A stretch of 64,000 nucleotides of DNA. Source: Burkholderia pyrrocinia (GTDB lineage Bacteria > Pseudomonadota > Gammaproteobacteria > Burkholderiales > Burkholderiaceae). Of this stretch, positions 24,695 to 33,722 are shown one piece after another. Within the stretch, counting starts at the first letter, position 1. Each line of letters opens with the position of its first letter. The notes below the pieces were generated by a model. It did no database searches, was not told the DNA's origin, and saw nothing but the letters and a program-made list of their open reading frames with translations. Both the position numbers and the translations under genes were made by a program. The stretch covers positions 1,674,001-1,738,000 of the forward strand of contig NZ_CP024903.1 in assembly GCF_003330765.1 (NCBI RefSeq), read 5' to 3'.

Positions 24695-26469
24695 ACGGTC
24701 ACCAGCGGGGCGGGATTCTTCAGGTATTGCTCGCGGATCGCGCGTGCCGACCAGTAGGCCAGCGCCGCGATGATCCCGGTCGGGTTGTAGCCGATGCCCT
24801 GCGGCAGCGCCGATGCGCCCATCACGAACACGTTGTGCACGTCCCAGCACTGCAGGTAGCGGTTCAGCACGCTCGTCTTCGGGTCGGTGCCCATGATCGC
24901 GCCGCCGACGAGGTGGGTCGTCTGGTACGCGCGCGAATCGAAATGCTTGCCGAACTCGCGCGTCGACACACCGATCGCCTTCGGCCCCATCGCCTCTGCG
25001 ATCTTCTTCATCTGCCCGGTCACGTACTGCGCCATCTTGATGTCGTTGTCCTTCCAGTCGAAGGTCATCCGCAGCAGCGGCTGGCCGTACGAATCGCGAT
25101 AGGTCGGATCGAGGTCGAGATACACGTCGCGATACGACATGTTCGTGCCGTGCGCATCCATCGAGATAGTGTGCGCGTAGTAATCCTTCACGGACTTCTT
25201 CCACGCCGAGCCCCACTGCGGCGTGCCGGGCGGCGTCGCGATGCCGCTGACCGGCTTCACGCCGGCCTGGTTGACCCACAGCGGCGAGCCGCCGACGAAG
25301 CCGAGCGGGCCGTGGTCGAAGTTGTCCGCGTTGAAGTCGTCCACCGCGACGCCGTTGCCGCCCGCGCCGATGAACGGATTCGTGTAGGTGTCCTTGTCGA
25401 AGAACGCCTTGATCGTCGACAGGTTCTGGTACGCGAAATTGCGGCCCACGACACCTTCGCCCGAGATCGGGTCGTACGGCTTGCCGATGCCCGACAGCAG
25501 CAGCAGGTGCACGTTGTGATACTGGAACGCGGCCACGATCACGAGATCGGCCGGCTGGTGCACTTCACGCCCGGCCGGGTCGACGTAGGTCACGCCCGTC
25601 GCACGCTTCTTCGTGTCGTCGAGGTCGACGCGCAGCACGTGGCACTTCGAGCGCAGCTCGAAGTTCGGCGCCTGCTTCAGCGCGGGCAGGATGTTCAGGT
25701 TCGGCGACGCCTTCGAGTACATGTAGCACGCGTAGCCGCTGCAGTAGCCGCAGAAGTTGCACGGGCCCATCTGCACGCCGTACGGGTTCGTGTACGGGCC
25801 CGACGTGTTCGCCGACGGCAGCCGGTACGGATGCAGGCCGAGCGACTTCGACGCATCGAAGAAGCGCTGCGCCGAATACGTATTGAGCTGCGCGGGCAAC
25901 GGGAAGCTGTCGCTGCGGTTCGCTTCGAACACGTTGCCGTCGCCGACCACCTTGCCGCCGACCTTGTACGCCTGCCCCGACGTGCCGAACACCTTCTCGG
26001 CGAAATCGAAATGCGGCTCGAGCTCGTCGTAGCTGACGCCCGTGTCCTGGATCGTCATCCCTGCGGGGATGAACTTCTTGCCGTAGCGCTCTTCATAGTG
26101 GCTGCGCAAGCGCAGTTCTTCCGGCGTGATCCGGAAATGCACGCCCGACCAGTGCAGCCCGGCACCGCCGACGCCCTCGCCCGGCAGGAACGCGGCGAGC
26201 TGCCGGTACGGCAGCGCGGTGTCCTGCACGCCGTGGCGAATCGACACGGTCGTCTTCGACAGGTCGAGGAACAGCTTCTTGCGGATGTTGTAGGTCAGCT
26301 CGTCGATCGTGTTCGGATACGCGCCGTCCGGATAGGTGTCGCGATATTCGCCGCGCTCCAGCGCGACGACCTTCAGGCCCGCTTCGGTCAGTTCCTTCGC
26401 GAGAATCGCGCCGGTCCAGCCGAAGCCGACGATTACCGCATCGACGTGCGGTTTTTTCTCTGCGGCCAT
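24691..26469 (-). CDS. GMC-family flavoprotein subunit of gluconate 2-dehydrogenase type
   Basis: The 592-residue GMC oxidoreductase binds FAD through VDAVIVGFGWTGAILAKEL (GxGxxG, residues 11-20) and ends with the usual GMC segment GASALPQGIGYNPTGIIAAL that carries catalytic residues. The middle part GGAGLHWSGVHFR and a cysteine group (MGPCNFCGYCSGYACYMYSK) fit the large subunits of gluconate, 2-ketogluconate and sorbitol dehydrogenases, which bind an iron-sulphur cluster there. Its ATG shares one base with the stop of the small-subunit gene. The real sugar substrate is not fixed by sequence. Confidence 0.92.
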   Translation of the reverse strand: MAAEKKPHVDAVIVGFGWTGAILAKELTEAGLKVVALERGEYRDTYPDGAYPNTIDELTYNIRKKLFLDLSKTTVSIRHGVQDTALPYRQLAAFLPGEGVGGAGLHWSGVHFRITPEELRLRSHYEERYGKKFIPAGMTIQDTGVSYDELEPHFDFAEKVFGTSGQAYKVGGKVVGDGNVFEANRSDSFPLPAQLNTYSAQRFFDASKSLGLHPYRLPSANTSGPYTNPYGVQMGPCNFCGYCSGYACYMYSKASPNLNILPALKQAPNFELRSKCHVLRVDLDDTKKRATGVTYVDPAGREVHQPADLVIVAAFQYHNVHLLLLSGIGKPYDPISGEGVVGRNFAYQNLSTIKAFFDKDTYTNPFIGAGGNGVAVDDFNADNFDHGPLGFVGGSPLWVNQAGVKPVSGIATPPGTPQWGSAWKKSVKDYYAHTISMDAHGTNMSYRDVYLDLDPTYRDSYGQPLLRMTFDWKDNDIKMAQYVTGQMKKIAEAMGPKAIGVSTREFGKHFDSRAYQTTHLVGGAIMGTDPKTSVLNRYLQCWDVHNVFVMGASALPQGIGYNPTGIIAALAYWSARAIREQYLKNPAPLVTV

Positions 26470-27209
26470 CAGCTGCGCTCCCCGTTGATCGAGACGGGGC
26501 CGTACGGATAGGGCTTGCCGTTCTGGTTGACGAAATCCATGAAGTCCGCGCGCGCGCCCGGAAAGCCGATCATCTTCCACGCAGCCATGTCGTGATTGCC
26601 GCCATGCACCGGATCGCTGAAGTAGCCTTCGCGCGTGTTCTGCAACAACTGGCCGAAGAACACGCCGGGCGGCACGTCGTCGATCTGTGCGCCGCCCTTC
26701 TCCAGCGCACCGAGCACCGTGTCGCGCGTCGGCGCGTCGAGATCCACGAAGGCCTTGCCGTGGGTCTTCTCGCAATAGCGGTTGACCGCCGCGATGCCGA
26801 GCCGGTAGATGTCGCGCGGCACGAGCTTCAGCTGGTAGCCGAGCTCGGGCACGCCCTGCTGGAACGGCCCCTGCATGTACCACGTCGCGCCGTGCGCATA
26901 CGGCGTCTCCATCTGGCGGTCGATGAACTCGGGCACGCCCGATTCGAGCGCGCCGGGGCCTTCGGCGTCGGCCGGAATCAGCCGGTCGACGGCGGCCTGG
27001 ACGAACGTCCATTCCTTCGCATCGAAGAAGGTCGGCTTGTACGGCGCGCGTTCGGCGTTGGCCGATGCGGCCGACGCGTTGCCGGCCGTCGTCGCCGGCT
27101 GCGACGACGAGCGCAGGTCGCAGCCGGCGACCGACGCGATCGGCACGAGCGCGACCGACGTGCGCAGGAAACGGCGACGCGAGTTGGGTTTGTCAGGTGG
27201 CGTGGACAT
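26469..27209 (-). CDS. Gluconate 2-dehydrogenase subunit 3 family protein, Tat-exported
   Basis: The 246-residue small subunit begins with a twin-arginine signal (SRRRFLRTSVALVPIASVAGC, SRRRFL being the Tat motif), with a possible lipid-type cysteine after the hydrophobic stretch. The mature part is the DUF1338-unrelated, gluconate dehydrogenase gamma-subunit fold (FFDAKEWTFVQAAVDRLIPADAEGPGALESGVPEFIDRQ is split here over residues 52-90). It helps export and assembly of the flavoprotein, which itself lacks a signal and probably rides out with it. It is first in the operon. Confidence 0.9.
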   Translation of the reverse strand: MSTPPDKPNSRRRFLRTSVALVPIASVAGCDLRSSSQPATTAGNASAASANAERAPYKPTFFDAKEWTFVQAAVDRLIPADAEGPGALESGVPEFIDRQMETPYAHGATWYMQGPFQQGVPELGYQLKLVPRDIYRLGIAAVNRYCEKTHGKAFVDLDAPTRDTVLGALEKGGAQIDDVPPGVFFGQLLQNTREGYFSDPVHGGNHDMAAWKMIGFPGARADFMDFVNQNGKPYPYGPVSINGERS

Positions 27210-27708
27210 GGTCGGATGTTGATCGTTGGGGATCGGGTCCGGACGCGCGCATTCCGCATGCGGCGTGCCGGCACGGCAGCCATGCCGCACGCGGCTGGCC
27301 GTCCTGTTCTTTCGTGTATTGCGAACAACCTCGATGCGGGCGCGCCGGTGCCGGAGGCGCTGCGCGGATCGACCGCTTCGCGGGCCGGATCCTCAGACAA
27401 ATACCGGCCTGTCGGCCCGAACCTGCCCGCCATCGCCTGACCCTGATTCAACTTAGACGCCGCGTTTGCCGACAGCAAGCGCAACGTGCACGACCCTCTT
27501 TGCGGGTCCGGCGACGAGTGCCGCGAATTATAACTGGAACCGGTTCCATTTCGAGGGGGTTCAATGCAATTCAATGCATCGAAAATCGCAACAATTGAAA
27601 AAACAGGAAGCCGGAATGCACAAGGATGGCGCGATTGCCGGCCGATCCGCGCGTCGGGCAGACGATTGTTCTGCGTTGGGCCGGGTTACCTGCTGCGCTG
27701 CGTGCCGC
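27210..27708. other. Leader and promoter region of the dehydrogenase operon
   Basis: No gene is seen in these 499 bases. They contain the promoter and palindrome at 27527-27548, which leave an unusually long 5' leader of about 310 bases before the first start codon, and beyond it direct repeats of TTCAATGCA (27560-27577). Confidence 0.6.
27527..27548 (-). promoter_or_regulatory. Perfect -10 box with adjoining PtxS-like palindromic operator
   Basis: On the minus strand TATAAT (27527-27532) is preceded two bases upstream by the perfect 14-bp palindrome TGGAACCGGTTCCA (27535-27548), which would fill the spacer between -10 and -35. It differs only symmetrically, at one position per half, from the PtxS operator TGAAACCGGTTTCA of pseudomonads, where the LacI-family repressor PtxS controls gluconate and 2-ketogluconate genes. 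A LacI-family repressor is therefore expected to block this operon. Confidence 0.65.
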
Positions 27709-28125
27709 TCACCCCGGCCAGAACATCGACGCGATGGATAGCGCCAGGGCCGCGCAAAGCGGCGAGTAATACAGCGTGTCCATCCGCGCGAAACGCGACC
27801 CGCGAATCCGCTTGAAGAAGCCGACGTGGCGGAAATCGCCGACGGCCCGCACCGCGAAGATCAATGCGAGCGCAACGACCGCGAACGCGATCGTGCCGGG
27901 ATACGCGTTCCGCCCAAGCCAGCCGGCCCGCGCGGCGACCACGCATGCGCCGGCCAGCAGCGCCGCCGCGACGGCAAGCGTGCCGACGGCAGTCGGCCGC
28001 AGCAGCGGCACGCCGTCCTGTTCCGGAATGGCCGCACGCTTGCCGAGCCGCCCGCCGAACGCCCAGTAGACGTGAACGAGCGCAATCGCGCAAAGCGTCG
28101 GCACGCTGAAATACGCACCGGTCAT
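27709..28125 (-). CDS. Small integral membrane protein, DUF3995-like
   Basis: The 138-residue protein has four predicted membrane helices, starting MTGAYFSVPTLCAIALVHVYWAFGG; the HVYWAFGG segment is typical of the DUF3995 family. The function is unknown. It stands alone between the dehydrogenase promoter region and the divergent alanine dehydrogenase gene. Confidence 0.8.
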   Translation of the reverse strand: MTGAYFSVPTLCAIALVHVYWAFGGRLGKRAAIPEQDGVPLLRPTAVGTLAVAAALLAGACVVAARAGWLGRNAYPGTIAFAVVALALIFAVRAVGDFRHVGFFKRIRGSRFARMDTLYYSPLCAALALSIASMFWPG

Positions 28126-28450
28126 GTCGGTAAGTGTCCTCGTCTCGTTGTCTCGTTGTTCTGCCGGAAGGGTTCCGGCCCGCGGCCCCGGCCCGCGACA
28201 CGCATGACGATACCGAAACCCGGCAGCGTGCGCATTGCGACGTCCGGTCGCAAGCCGCGGCAACGCATGTTGCGATGCAGTGCGCAGGCATCGTCGCGCC
28301 GGCCGGTCGCTTGACTTCCCACCGCGCACTACTACCCTGTTATTCCAGTACTGCCGTCGGCACGCCCCCTGCGCAACCGGCCGCACGTGCATCGCTCGCC
28401 CGGCCGCGCACATGCACGACAAACGATAACGAAGGCCATGGAGGTGACTC
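28126..28450. other. Intergenic region upstream of alanine dehydrogenase
   Basis: These 325 bases should hold the divergent promoters of the DUF3995-like gene and ald. A TTGACT at 28312 could be a -35, but no good -10 at proper spacing was found. No gene is seen. Confidence 0.5.
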
Positions 28451-29566
28451 ATGCTGATCGGCGTGCCGAAAGAGATCAAGAACCACGAATACCGCGTCGG
28501 CCTCACGCCGGCCGGCGCGCGCGAACTCACGCGGCACGGTCATGGCGTACTCGTGCAGCGCGGCGCGGGCACGGCGATCGGCCTGCTCGACAACGACTAT
28601 GCGGCTGCGGGCGCGTCGCTCTGCGACGGCGCCGACGAAGTATTCGCGCGCGCCGACATGATCATCAAGGTCAAGGAGCCGCAGGCGACCGAATGCGCGA
28701 TGCTGCGGCGCGGGCAAATCCTCTACACGTACCTGCATCTCGCGCCCGATCCCGAGCAGGCGGCCGCACTGGTGAAGTCCGGCGCGGTATGCATCGCATA
28801 CGAAACCGTGACGGGCCCCGGAGGCGGCCTGCCGCTGCTTGCGCCGATGAGCGAGGTGGCCGGACGCATGTCGATCCAGGTCGCGGCGACCCACCTCGAA
28901 AGCCCGCGCGGCGGCCGCGGCCTGCTGATGGCCGGCGTGCCCGGCGTGCCGGCCGCGCACGTGGTCGTGCTCGGCGCGGGCGTCGTCGGCACCGGCGCGC
29001 TGCAGATGGCGGTCGGCCTCGGCGCGCGCGTCACCGTGCTCGACACCAACGTGGGCCGGCTGCGCCAGCTCGACCTGGTCTTCGCCAACCGGATCGCGAC
29101 CGTCTGCTCGAATGCGCACACGATCGACGAAGCCGTGCGCGATGCCGACGTCGTGATCGGTGCCGTGCTCGTACCGGGCGCGTCGGCGCCGCGGCTCGTC
29201 ACGCGCGACATGATCGCGACGATGCGCACGGGTGCGGTCGTCGTCGATGTCGCGATCGACCAGGGCGGATGCTTCGAGACATCGCATGCGACGACGCATG
29301 CGGACCCGACCTTTGTCGTCGACGGCGTCGTGCACTACTGCGTCGCGAACATGCCCGGCGCGGTCGCGCGCACGTCGACCTTCGCGCTGAACAACGCGAC
29401 GCTCGGGCATGCGCTCGCGCTCGCCGACAAGGGCTGGAAGCAGGCGATGGCCGACGATCCCCATCTGCGCGCGGGCCTGAACATATGCAACGGGCACATC
29501 ACATACGAAGCGGTCGCGCTGGCGCTCGGCCTGCCTTATGTGCCGGCGGCCGGCGTGCTGGCGTGA
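28451..29566 (+). CDS. ald: Alanine dehydrogenase
   Basis: The 371-residue cytosolic enzyme reversibly deaminates L-alanine to pyruvate with NAD. It starts MLIGVPKEIKNHEYRVGLTP, the AlaDH/PNT family signature, with the catalytic lysine in MIIKVKEPQ near residue 75 and the active-site histidine in YTYLHLAPD near residue 96. The NAD-binding Rossmann motif VVVLGAGVVGTGALQMAVG lies near residue 170. The length is the family norm and a strong GGAGGT ribosome-binding site precedes the start. It is a single gene convergent with polX. Confidence 0.97.
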   Translation: MLIGVPKEIKNHEYRVGLTPAGARELTRHGHGVLVQRGAGTAIGLLDNDYAAAGASLCDGADEVFARADMIIKVKEPQATECAMLRRGQILYTYLHLAPDPEQAAALVKSGAVCIAYETVTGPGGGLPLLAPMSEVAGRMSIQVAATHLESPRGGRGLLMAGVPGVPAAHVVVLGAGVVGTGALQMAVGLGARVTVLDTNVGRLRQLDLVFANRIATVCSNAHTIDEAVRDADVVIGAVLVPGASAPRLVTRDMIATMRTGAVVVDVAIDQGGCFETSHATTHADPTFVVDGVVHYCVANMPGAVARTSTFALNNATLGHALALADKGWKQAMADDPHLRAGLNICNGHITYEAVALALGLPYVPAAGVLA

Positions 29567-29599
29567 CCGGGCTGGCCTGACGTTACCGCACGAACGCAC

Positions 29600-29623
29600 G
29601 GCTGGCGGCATGCGCCGCCAGCC
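29600..29623. terminator. Hairpin between convergent ald and polX
   Basis: A perfect 10-bp stem (GGCTGGCGGC/GCCGCCAGCC) with an ATGC loop lies midway between the two stop codons. There is no T-tract, but the place suggests a two-way transcription stop or 3' stabiliser. Confidence 0.55.
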
Positions 29624-29627
29624 GCCT

Positions 29628-31394
29628 TCACGCGCCCCTCGACCGGCTCCGCTTCGACACACCGCCCGCGCCCATCGTGCGCGCCAGCAGCGGCCGCAGT
29701 TGCGCGAGCGTGCGCGTGTTGAGCACGTCCTGCCGCGTGAGCCAGCCGCGTCGTGCCTGATCGACACCGTACGCGAGATTGTCGAGCTCGCTCGCGCTGC
29801 ACGCATCCGAGCCGATCGCCACCAGCACGCCGGCCTTCGCGGCCTCGCGGCACCAGATGTCCGGCAGATCGAGCCGTCGAGGCTGCGCATCGAGTTCGAC
29901 GAAGCAGCCGCGCGCCGCAGCCTGCGCGATCACGCGCGGCACGTCGAGTTCGCATGCGTCGTGCTCGCCGAGCACGCGGCCGGTCGGGTGCGCGAGAATC
30001 GTGAAATGCGGATGGTCCATCGCACGCAGCATGCGATCGGTCTGTGCGTCGCGCGACAGGTCGAAGCCGTCGCGTACCGCGCCGATCACGAGATCGAGCC
30101 GGCCGACCATGGCATCGGGCACATCGAGGCTGCCGTCCTCGCGAATGCCGGCCTCCACGCCCTTGAGCAGCACGAAATCGTCGAACGACGCATTGACGCG
30201 ATCGATCTCGTCGAGCTGTCGCGCGAGCCATTCGAAGCCGTTTCGGCCACGGCCGGCATGCGGCGTCCGATCGGTGACGGCCAGATACGCGAGCCCGCGC
30301 GAGCGCGCCGCATCGGCCATCGCGCGCAGGCTGTCGCGCCCGGCCGACGCGTCGGTATGCGCATGCAGGTCGCCGTGGACATGCTTGCGCTCGACCAGCG
30401 CCGGCAGCGTGCCGGCGCGCGACGCGTCGATCTCGCCGCGATTCTCGCGCAGTTCGGGCGGCACGTCGTGCAGCCCGATGGCGTCGTAGACCGACGCCTC
30501 CGTCGCGCCGGCAATCCGCTCGTCGCCGCGAAACACGCCGTATTCGTTGATCTTCAGCCCGCCGGCCTGCGCGATCCTGCGCAGCGCGATGTTGTGCGCC
30601 TTCGATCCCGTGAAGTAGACGAGCGCCGCGCCGAACGCATCGGCATCGACGACGCGCAGGTCGACCTGCAATCCGCTGGCCAGCACGACACTCGAACGCG
30701 TCTTGCCGTGCGCGAGCACGCGCGCCACGTCGCCGTAGCCGACGAACGCTTCGGCGACGGCAACCGGATCGCGCGCGGTGACGAGAATGTCGAGATCGCC
30801 GACCGTCTCGCGGCGGCGGCGAAAACTGCCGGCCGGCACGGCCTTGCCGACGCCCGCGACCGCGCGCAGGCGTTCGAGCAACGGCATCAGCGATTGCGCG
30901 GCATCCGGCAGCAGAAAGCGTTGCGGTTCGCGCTGCAGGCGGTCGTCGATCGCTTCGAGCAGATGCGCTTCGGTTTTCGCGCCGAAGCCCGGCAGCTCGC
31001 GCACGTGCCCGCTCTTCGCTTCGGCGCGAAGCTGTTCGAGCGAATCGACATGCAGCGCGTCATGCAGCGCCTTCACGCGTTTCGCGCCGAGCCCCGGTAC
31101 GTCGAGCAGCTCGACGATCGCGCCCGGCAGCGCATGGCGCAGCGTTTGCTGCAGTTCGCAGGTGCCGGTCACGGCGATCTCGCGCAGCTTCGACGCGAGA
31201 TCGGGCCCGATCGACGGAATCTTCCCGAGATCGTCGCCGTTCGCGATCATCGTCGGGATATCGCGCCCGTAGTCGGCGATCGTACGCGCGGCGTTGCGGT
31301 AGGCACGCACGCGGAACGGATTGGCGCCCTGGATCTCGAGCATGTCGGCGATCTCGGCGAACACGGCCGCGCACTCGGCATTGTGGATCGGCAT
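29628..31394 (-). CDS. polX: Family X DNA polymerase with PHP exonuclease domain (PolX)
   Basis: The 588-residue protein is a gap-filling repair polymerase. Order of domains: N-terminal 8-kDa-like helix-hairpin-helix region (IPSIGPDLASKLREIA, VPGLGAKRVKALHD), polymerase palm with the metal-binding GDLDILV near residue 200 and VDLRVV near 245, and from about residue 340 a PHP domain (GDLHAHTDASAG, then HPHFTILAHPTGR and SDACSASEL) that gives 3'-5' exonuclease activity. The length is that usual for bacterial PolX. No operon partners are seen. Confidence 0.95.
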   Translation of the reverse strand: MPIHNAECAAVFAEIADMLEIQGANPFRVRAYRNAARTIADYGRDIPTMIANGDDLGKIPSIGPDLASKLREIAVTGTCELQQTLRHALPGAIVELLDVPGLGAKRVKALHDALHVDSLEQLRAEAKSGHVRELPGFGAKTEAHLLEAIDDRLQREPQRFLLPDAAQSLMPLLERLRAVAGVGKAVPAGSFRRRRETVGDLDILVTARDPVAVAEAFVGYGDVARVLAHGKTRSSVVLASGLQVDLRVVDADAFGAALVYFTGSKAHNIALRRIAQAGGLKINEYGVFRGDERIAGATEASVYDAIGLHDVPPELRENRGEIDASRAGTLPALVERKHVHGDLHAHTDASAGRDSLRAMADAARSRGLAYLAVTDRTPHAGRGRNGFEWLARQLDEIDRVNASFDDFVLLKGVEAGIREDGSLDVPDAMVGRLDLVIGAVRDGFDLSRDAQTDRMLRAMDHPHFTILAHPTGRVLGEHDACELDVPRVIAQAAARGCFVELDAQPRRLDLPDIWCREAAKAGVLVAIGSDACSASELDNLAYGVDQARRGWLTRQDVLNTRTLAQLRPLLARTMGAGGVSKRSRSRGA

Positions 31395-31543
31395 GATCGG
31401 CGTGGCTCCCTTCCACGTGGATGGCGCCGCGCGCGTGCGCGACGGCGTCTGCCCGCCCGGCGACGCATGTCGACGCCGCCGGGCGCCCGTTCGTCATCGT
31501 ACGCCGGCCGCGCATCGCGTGCAGCGCGAAGGCGGCCGCGACG

Positions 31544-31936
31544 TCAGAGCGATGCGCGCGGCGTCGTGGCGTATCGTCGCTCGTAGAGCGATTGGCAATG
31601 CGTGCAGCGTTCGGCGGTCGGGCGCGCCATCAGGCGCTCGTAGTCGACCGACGCATCGCAATCGATGCATTCGCCGTAGCTGCCGTCGCGCATCCGCTGA
31701 TGTGCGCGTCCGATCGCGCGCAGTTCGGTCAGCTTCATGCCGATCAATGCATGATCGACGTCGACGAACAGATCCGCGTTCGCCTCGTCGCCCTCGTCCG
31801 GCGCCGCGCCGGCGAGATCCGCATAGGATTCCGACGCGCGGTGGTCTTCGCTCGTGCGGATCTCCGCACGCAACGCCTGCTCGCTCTCGTTCAGCCGCTG
31901 TTTCAGCGTCTGCCGTTGTTGTTGGTCGAGCGCCAT
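31544..31936 (-). CDS. TraR/DksA-family zinc finger protein
   Basis: The 130-residue protein has an N-terminal helical hairpin and a C-terminal four-cysteine zinc finger (C90, C93, C111, C114; CIDC and CTHC), as in DksA/TraR factors that enter the RNA polymerase secondary channel. The coiled-coil tip carries acidic residues (PDEGDEANAD). The ATG at 31936 is preceded by AAGGAGAGG, which excludes longer in-frame versions. It is shorter than canonical DksA and is probably a paralogue with an accessory role. Confidence 0.88.
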   Translation of the reverse strand: MALDQQQRQTLKQRLNESEQALRAEIRTSEDHRASESYADLAGAAPDEGDEANADLFVDVDHALIGMKLTELRAIGRAHQRMRDGSYGECIDCDASVDYERLMARPTAERCTHCQSLYERRYATTPRASL

Positions 31937-32304
31937 GGCCACCTCTCCTTGTCCGGGTTCCGCGCGGAAAGTGCGGCGCGCGGTGTCGCGCCGGCGCGCG
32001 GCGGGCAGACATAACCGGCGCCGCCGCGCCCGGATGCACGCCCGGACGCACGAAGCGCCGGACGCATTCGACGCAGGATAAACCCATTGAACACCCGTGT
32101 GTTGACCGGAATCAGCGTGCCGACGACGCACGCGACACGCCTGCATAAACTGGGGACGGACGCGAAATCACGACGCGCGACGCACGCCGCAGCGCAGCAA
32201 TTCGCCGCGTTGCCGCGCGATTCCGTCGGCACGACGGGACCCGCGTCGCCCCCGTCGGTGCGATCGCTCGCACGACGCGACGCTTTCCAAATCATTCGTT
32301 CTAC
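31937..32304. other. Intergenic region without visible gene
   Basis: The 368 bases upstream of the DksA-like gene carry its promoter and the 3' side of the polysaccharide operon. No terminator with T-tract or other clear element was found. Confidence 0.5.
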
Positions 32305-33720
32305 TTAGAAAGCATTGCGACCGATAAAGCCCCGCACGACCGTCAACAGGATGATCTTCATGTCGAACCAGAAGCTCCAGTTCTGCATGTAGAACAGATC
32401 GAACTTCACGCGCGCTGCCATCGCCTCGACCTTGCGCGTCTCGCCGCGATAGCCGTTTACCTGCGCCCATCCGGTGATGCCGGGCCGCACGCGGTAGCGG
32501 TACATGTAGCAGTCGATCAGTTGCCGATAGAAGTCGTCGTGCTCGATCGCATGCGGACGCGGGCCGACGACCGACATCTGCCCGAACAGCACGTTGAAGA
32601 ACTGCGGCAGCTCGTCGAGCGACGTGCGCCGCAGGAACGCGCCGACGCGCGTGATGCGCGAATCGTTGCGCGACGCCTGCCGCACGACGCCCGGCAGCGC
32701 GCGATGCACACGCATCGTCCTGAACTTCAGGATGTCGAACTCGCGGCCGTCCACGCCCTTGCGGCGCTGCCTGAACAGCACGGGCCCCGGCGACGACAGC
32801 TTGACCGCGAGCGCCAGCATCGACAGCAGCGGCAGCAACGGAATCAGCACGCCGAACGCGAACAGTCGGTCGAACGCGAACTTCGCCCACAGCTCCGGCG
32901 CGGAGCGCGGCGTGGTCGCGAGATTGATCGCCGGCATGCCGAGCACGTCGGTCGCAGAGCGATCGACAACCGCCATCTGCCGCACGTCGGGCAGCAGCCG
33001 CAGCTCGACGAATTCGTCGCGCAGCTCGCGCACGATGCGCTGGATCCGCCACTCGTGCGACATCGGCAGCGTGAGCCACACCTCGTCGATCTCGCCGCCG
33101 CGAATCATGTCGCGCAACGCGTTCCAGTCGTCGATCACCGGCACGCCGCCGATGCCGCCCGCGGCAGCCGGTGCATCGTCATCGAATACGCATGCCGCCA
33201 CGAAAGGGCCGTTCGACGCGAGCTGCATCCGCTCGATCGCCACGCGCCCGTACGCCGTTGCGCCGACGACGGCGACGCGGCGCTGCCGCGCGCGCGGGTC
33301 GTCATGCGTCAACGCGAGTGCCAGCAGCGCGGCACGGCCGAGCAGCAGCGCAGCGTCACCGGCCAGCACCGTGCGCACGATCCAGCGTGTCGTGACCGTG
33401 CCGCCGCGGTTCATGATCCACATCGTGCCGGCCACCGTCAGCACGCTCGCGCAGACGACGGCAATCATTGCCTGCGTCAGCACGTAAGCACCGCCCTGCG
33501 GCGCCACGCCGCCGCGCACGGTGCGCAGGTAGCGCGGCAGCAGCGCCACGGTCATCACGCACAGCAGCGCGATCGCGCCACGCTGCGCGTCGGACAGTTC
33601 GCGCCAGGCAAGGCCCGACGCCGCCTGCGCCGCAAGCGCCCCTCCCAGCACGAGCACGACGTCGGCCGCCGCGATCGCGGCACGCCGCATCGCATTCGTT
33701 CCACCGGACCTCGACTGCAT
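32305..33720 (-). CDS. Undecaprenyl-phosphate sugar phosphotransferase (WcaJ/PslA-type), EPS initiation
   Basis: The 471-residue inner-membrane enzyme starts polysaccharide assembly by placing a hexose-1-phosphate on undecaprenyl phosphate. The N-terminal half has four or five membrane segments and a CoA-binding-like domain (RVAVVGATAYGRVAIERM). The C-terminal bacterial sugar transferase domain contains RQRRKGVDGREFDILKFRTM, RRTSLDELPQFFNVLFGQMS and VGPRP followed by RVRPGITGWAQVNGYRG. The start follows the stop of the CRP-like gene by 2 bp, so both are one transcript, driven by the sigma-54 promoter at 34681-34698. Confidence 0.93.
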   Translation of the reverse strand: MQSRSGGTNAMRRAAIAAADVVLVLGGALAAQAASGLAWRELSDAQRGAIALLCVMTVALLPRYLRTVRGGVAPQGGAYVLTQAMIAVVCASVLTVAGTMWIMNRGGTVTTRWIVRTVLAGDAALLLGRAALLALALTHDDPRARQRRVAVVGATAYGRVAIERMQLASNGPFVAACVFDDDAPAAAGGIGGVPVIDDWNALRDMIRGGEIDEVWLTLPMSHEWRIQRIVRELRDEFVELRLLPDVRQMAVVDRSATDVLGMPAINLATTPRSAPELWAKFAFDRLFAFGVLIPLLPLLSMLALAVKLSSPGPVLFRQRRKGVDGREFDILKFRTMRVHRALPGVVRQASRNDSRITRVGAFLRRTSLDELPQFFNVLFGQMSVVGPRPHAIEHDDFYRQLIDCYMYRYRVRPGITGWAQVNGYRGETRKVEAMAARVKFDLFYMQNWSFWFDMKIILLTVVRGFIGRNAF

Positions 33721-33722
33721 CG

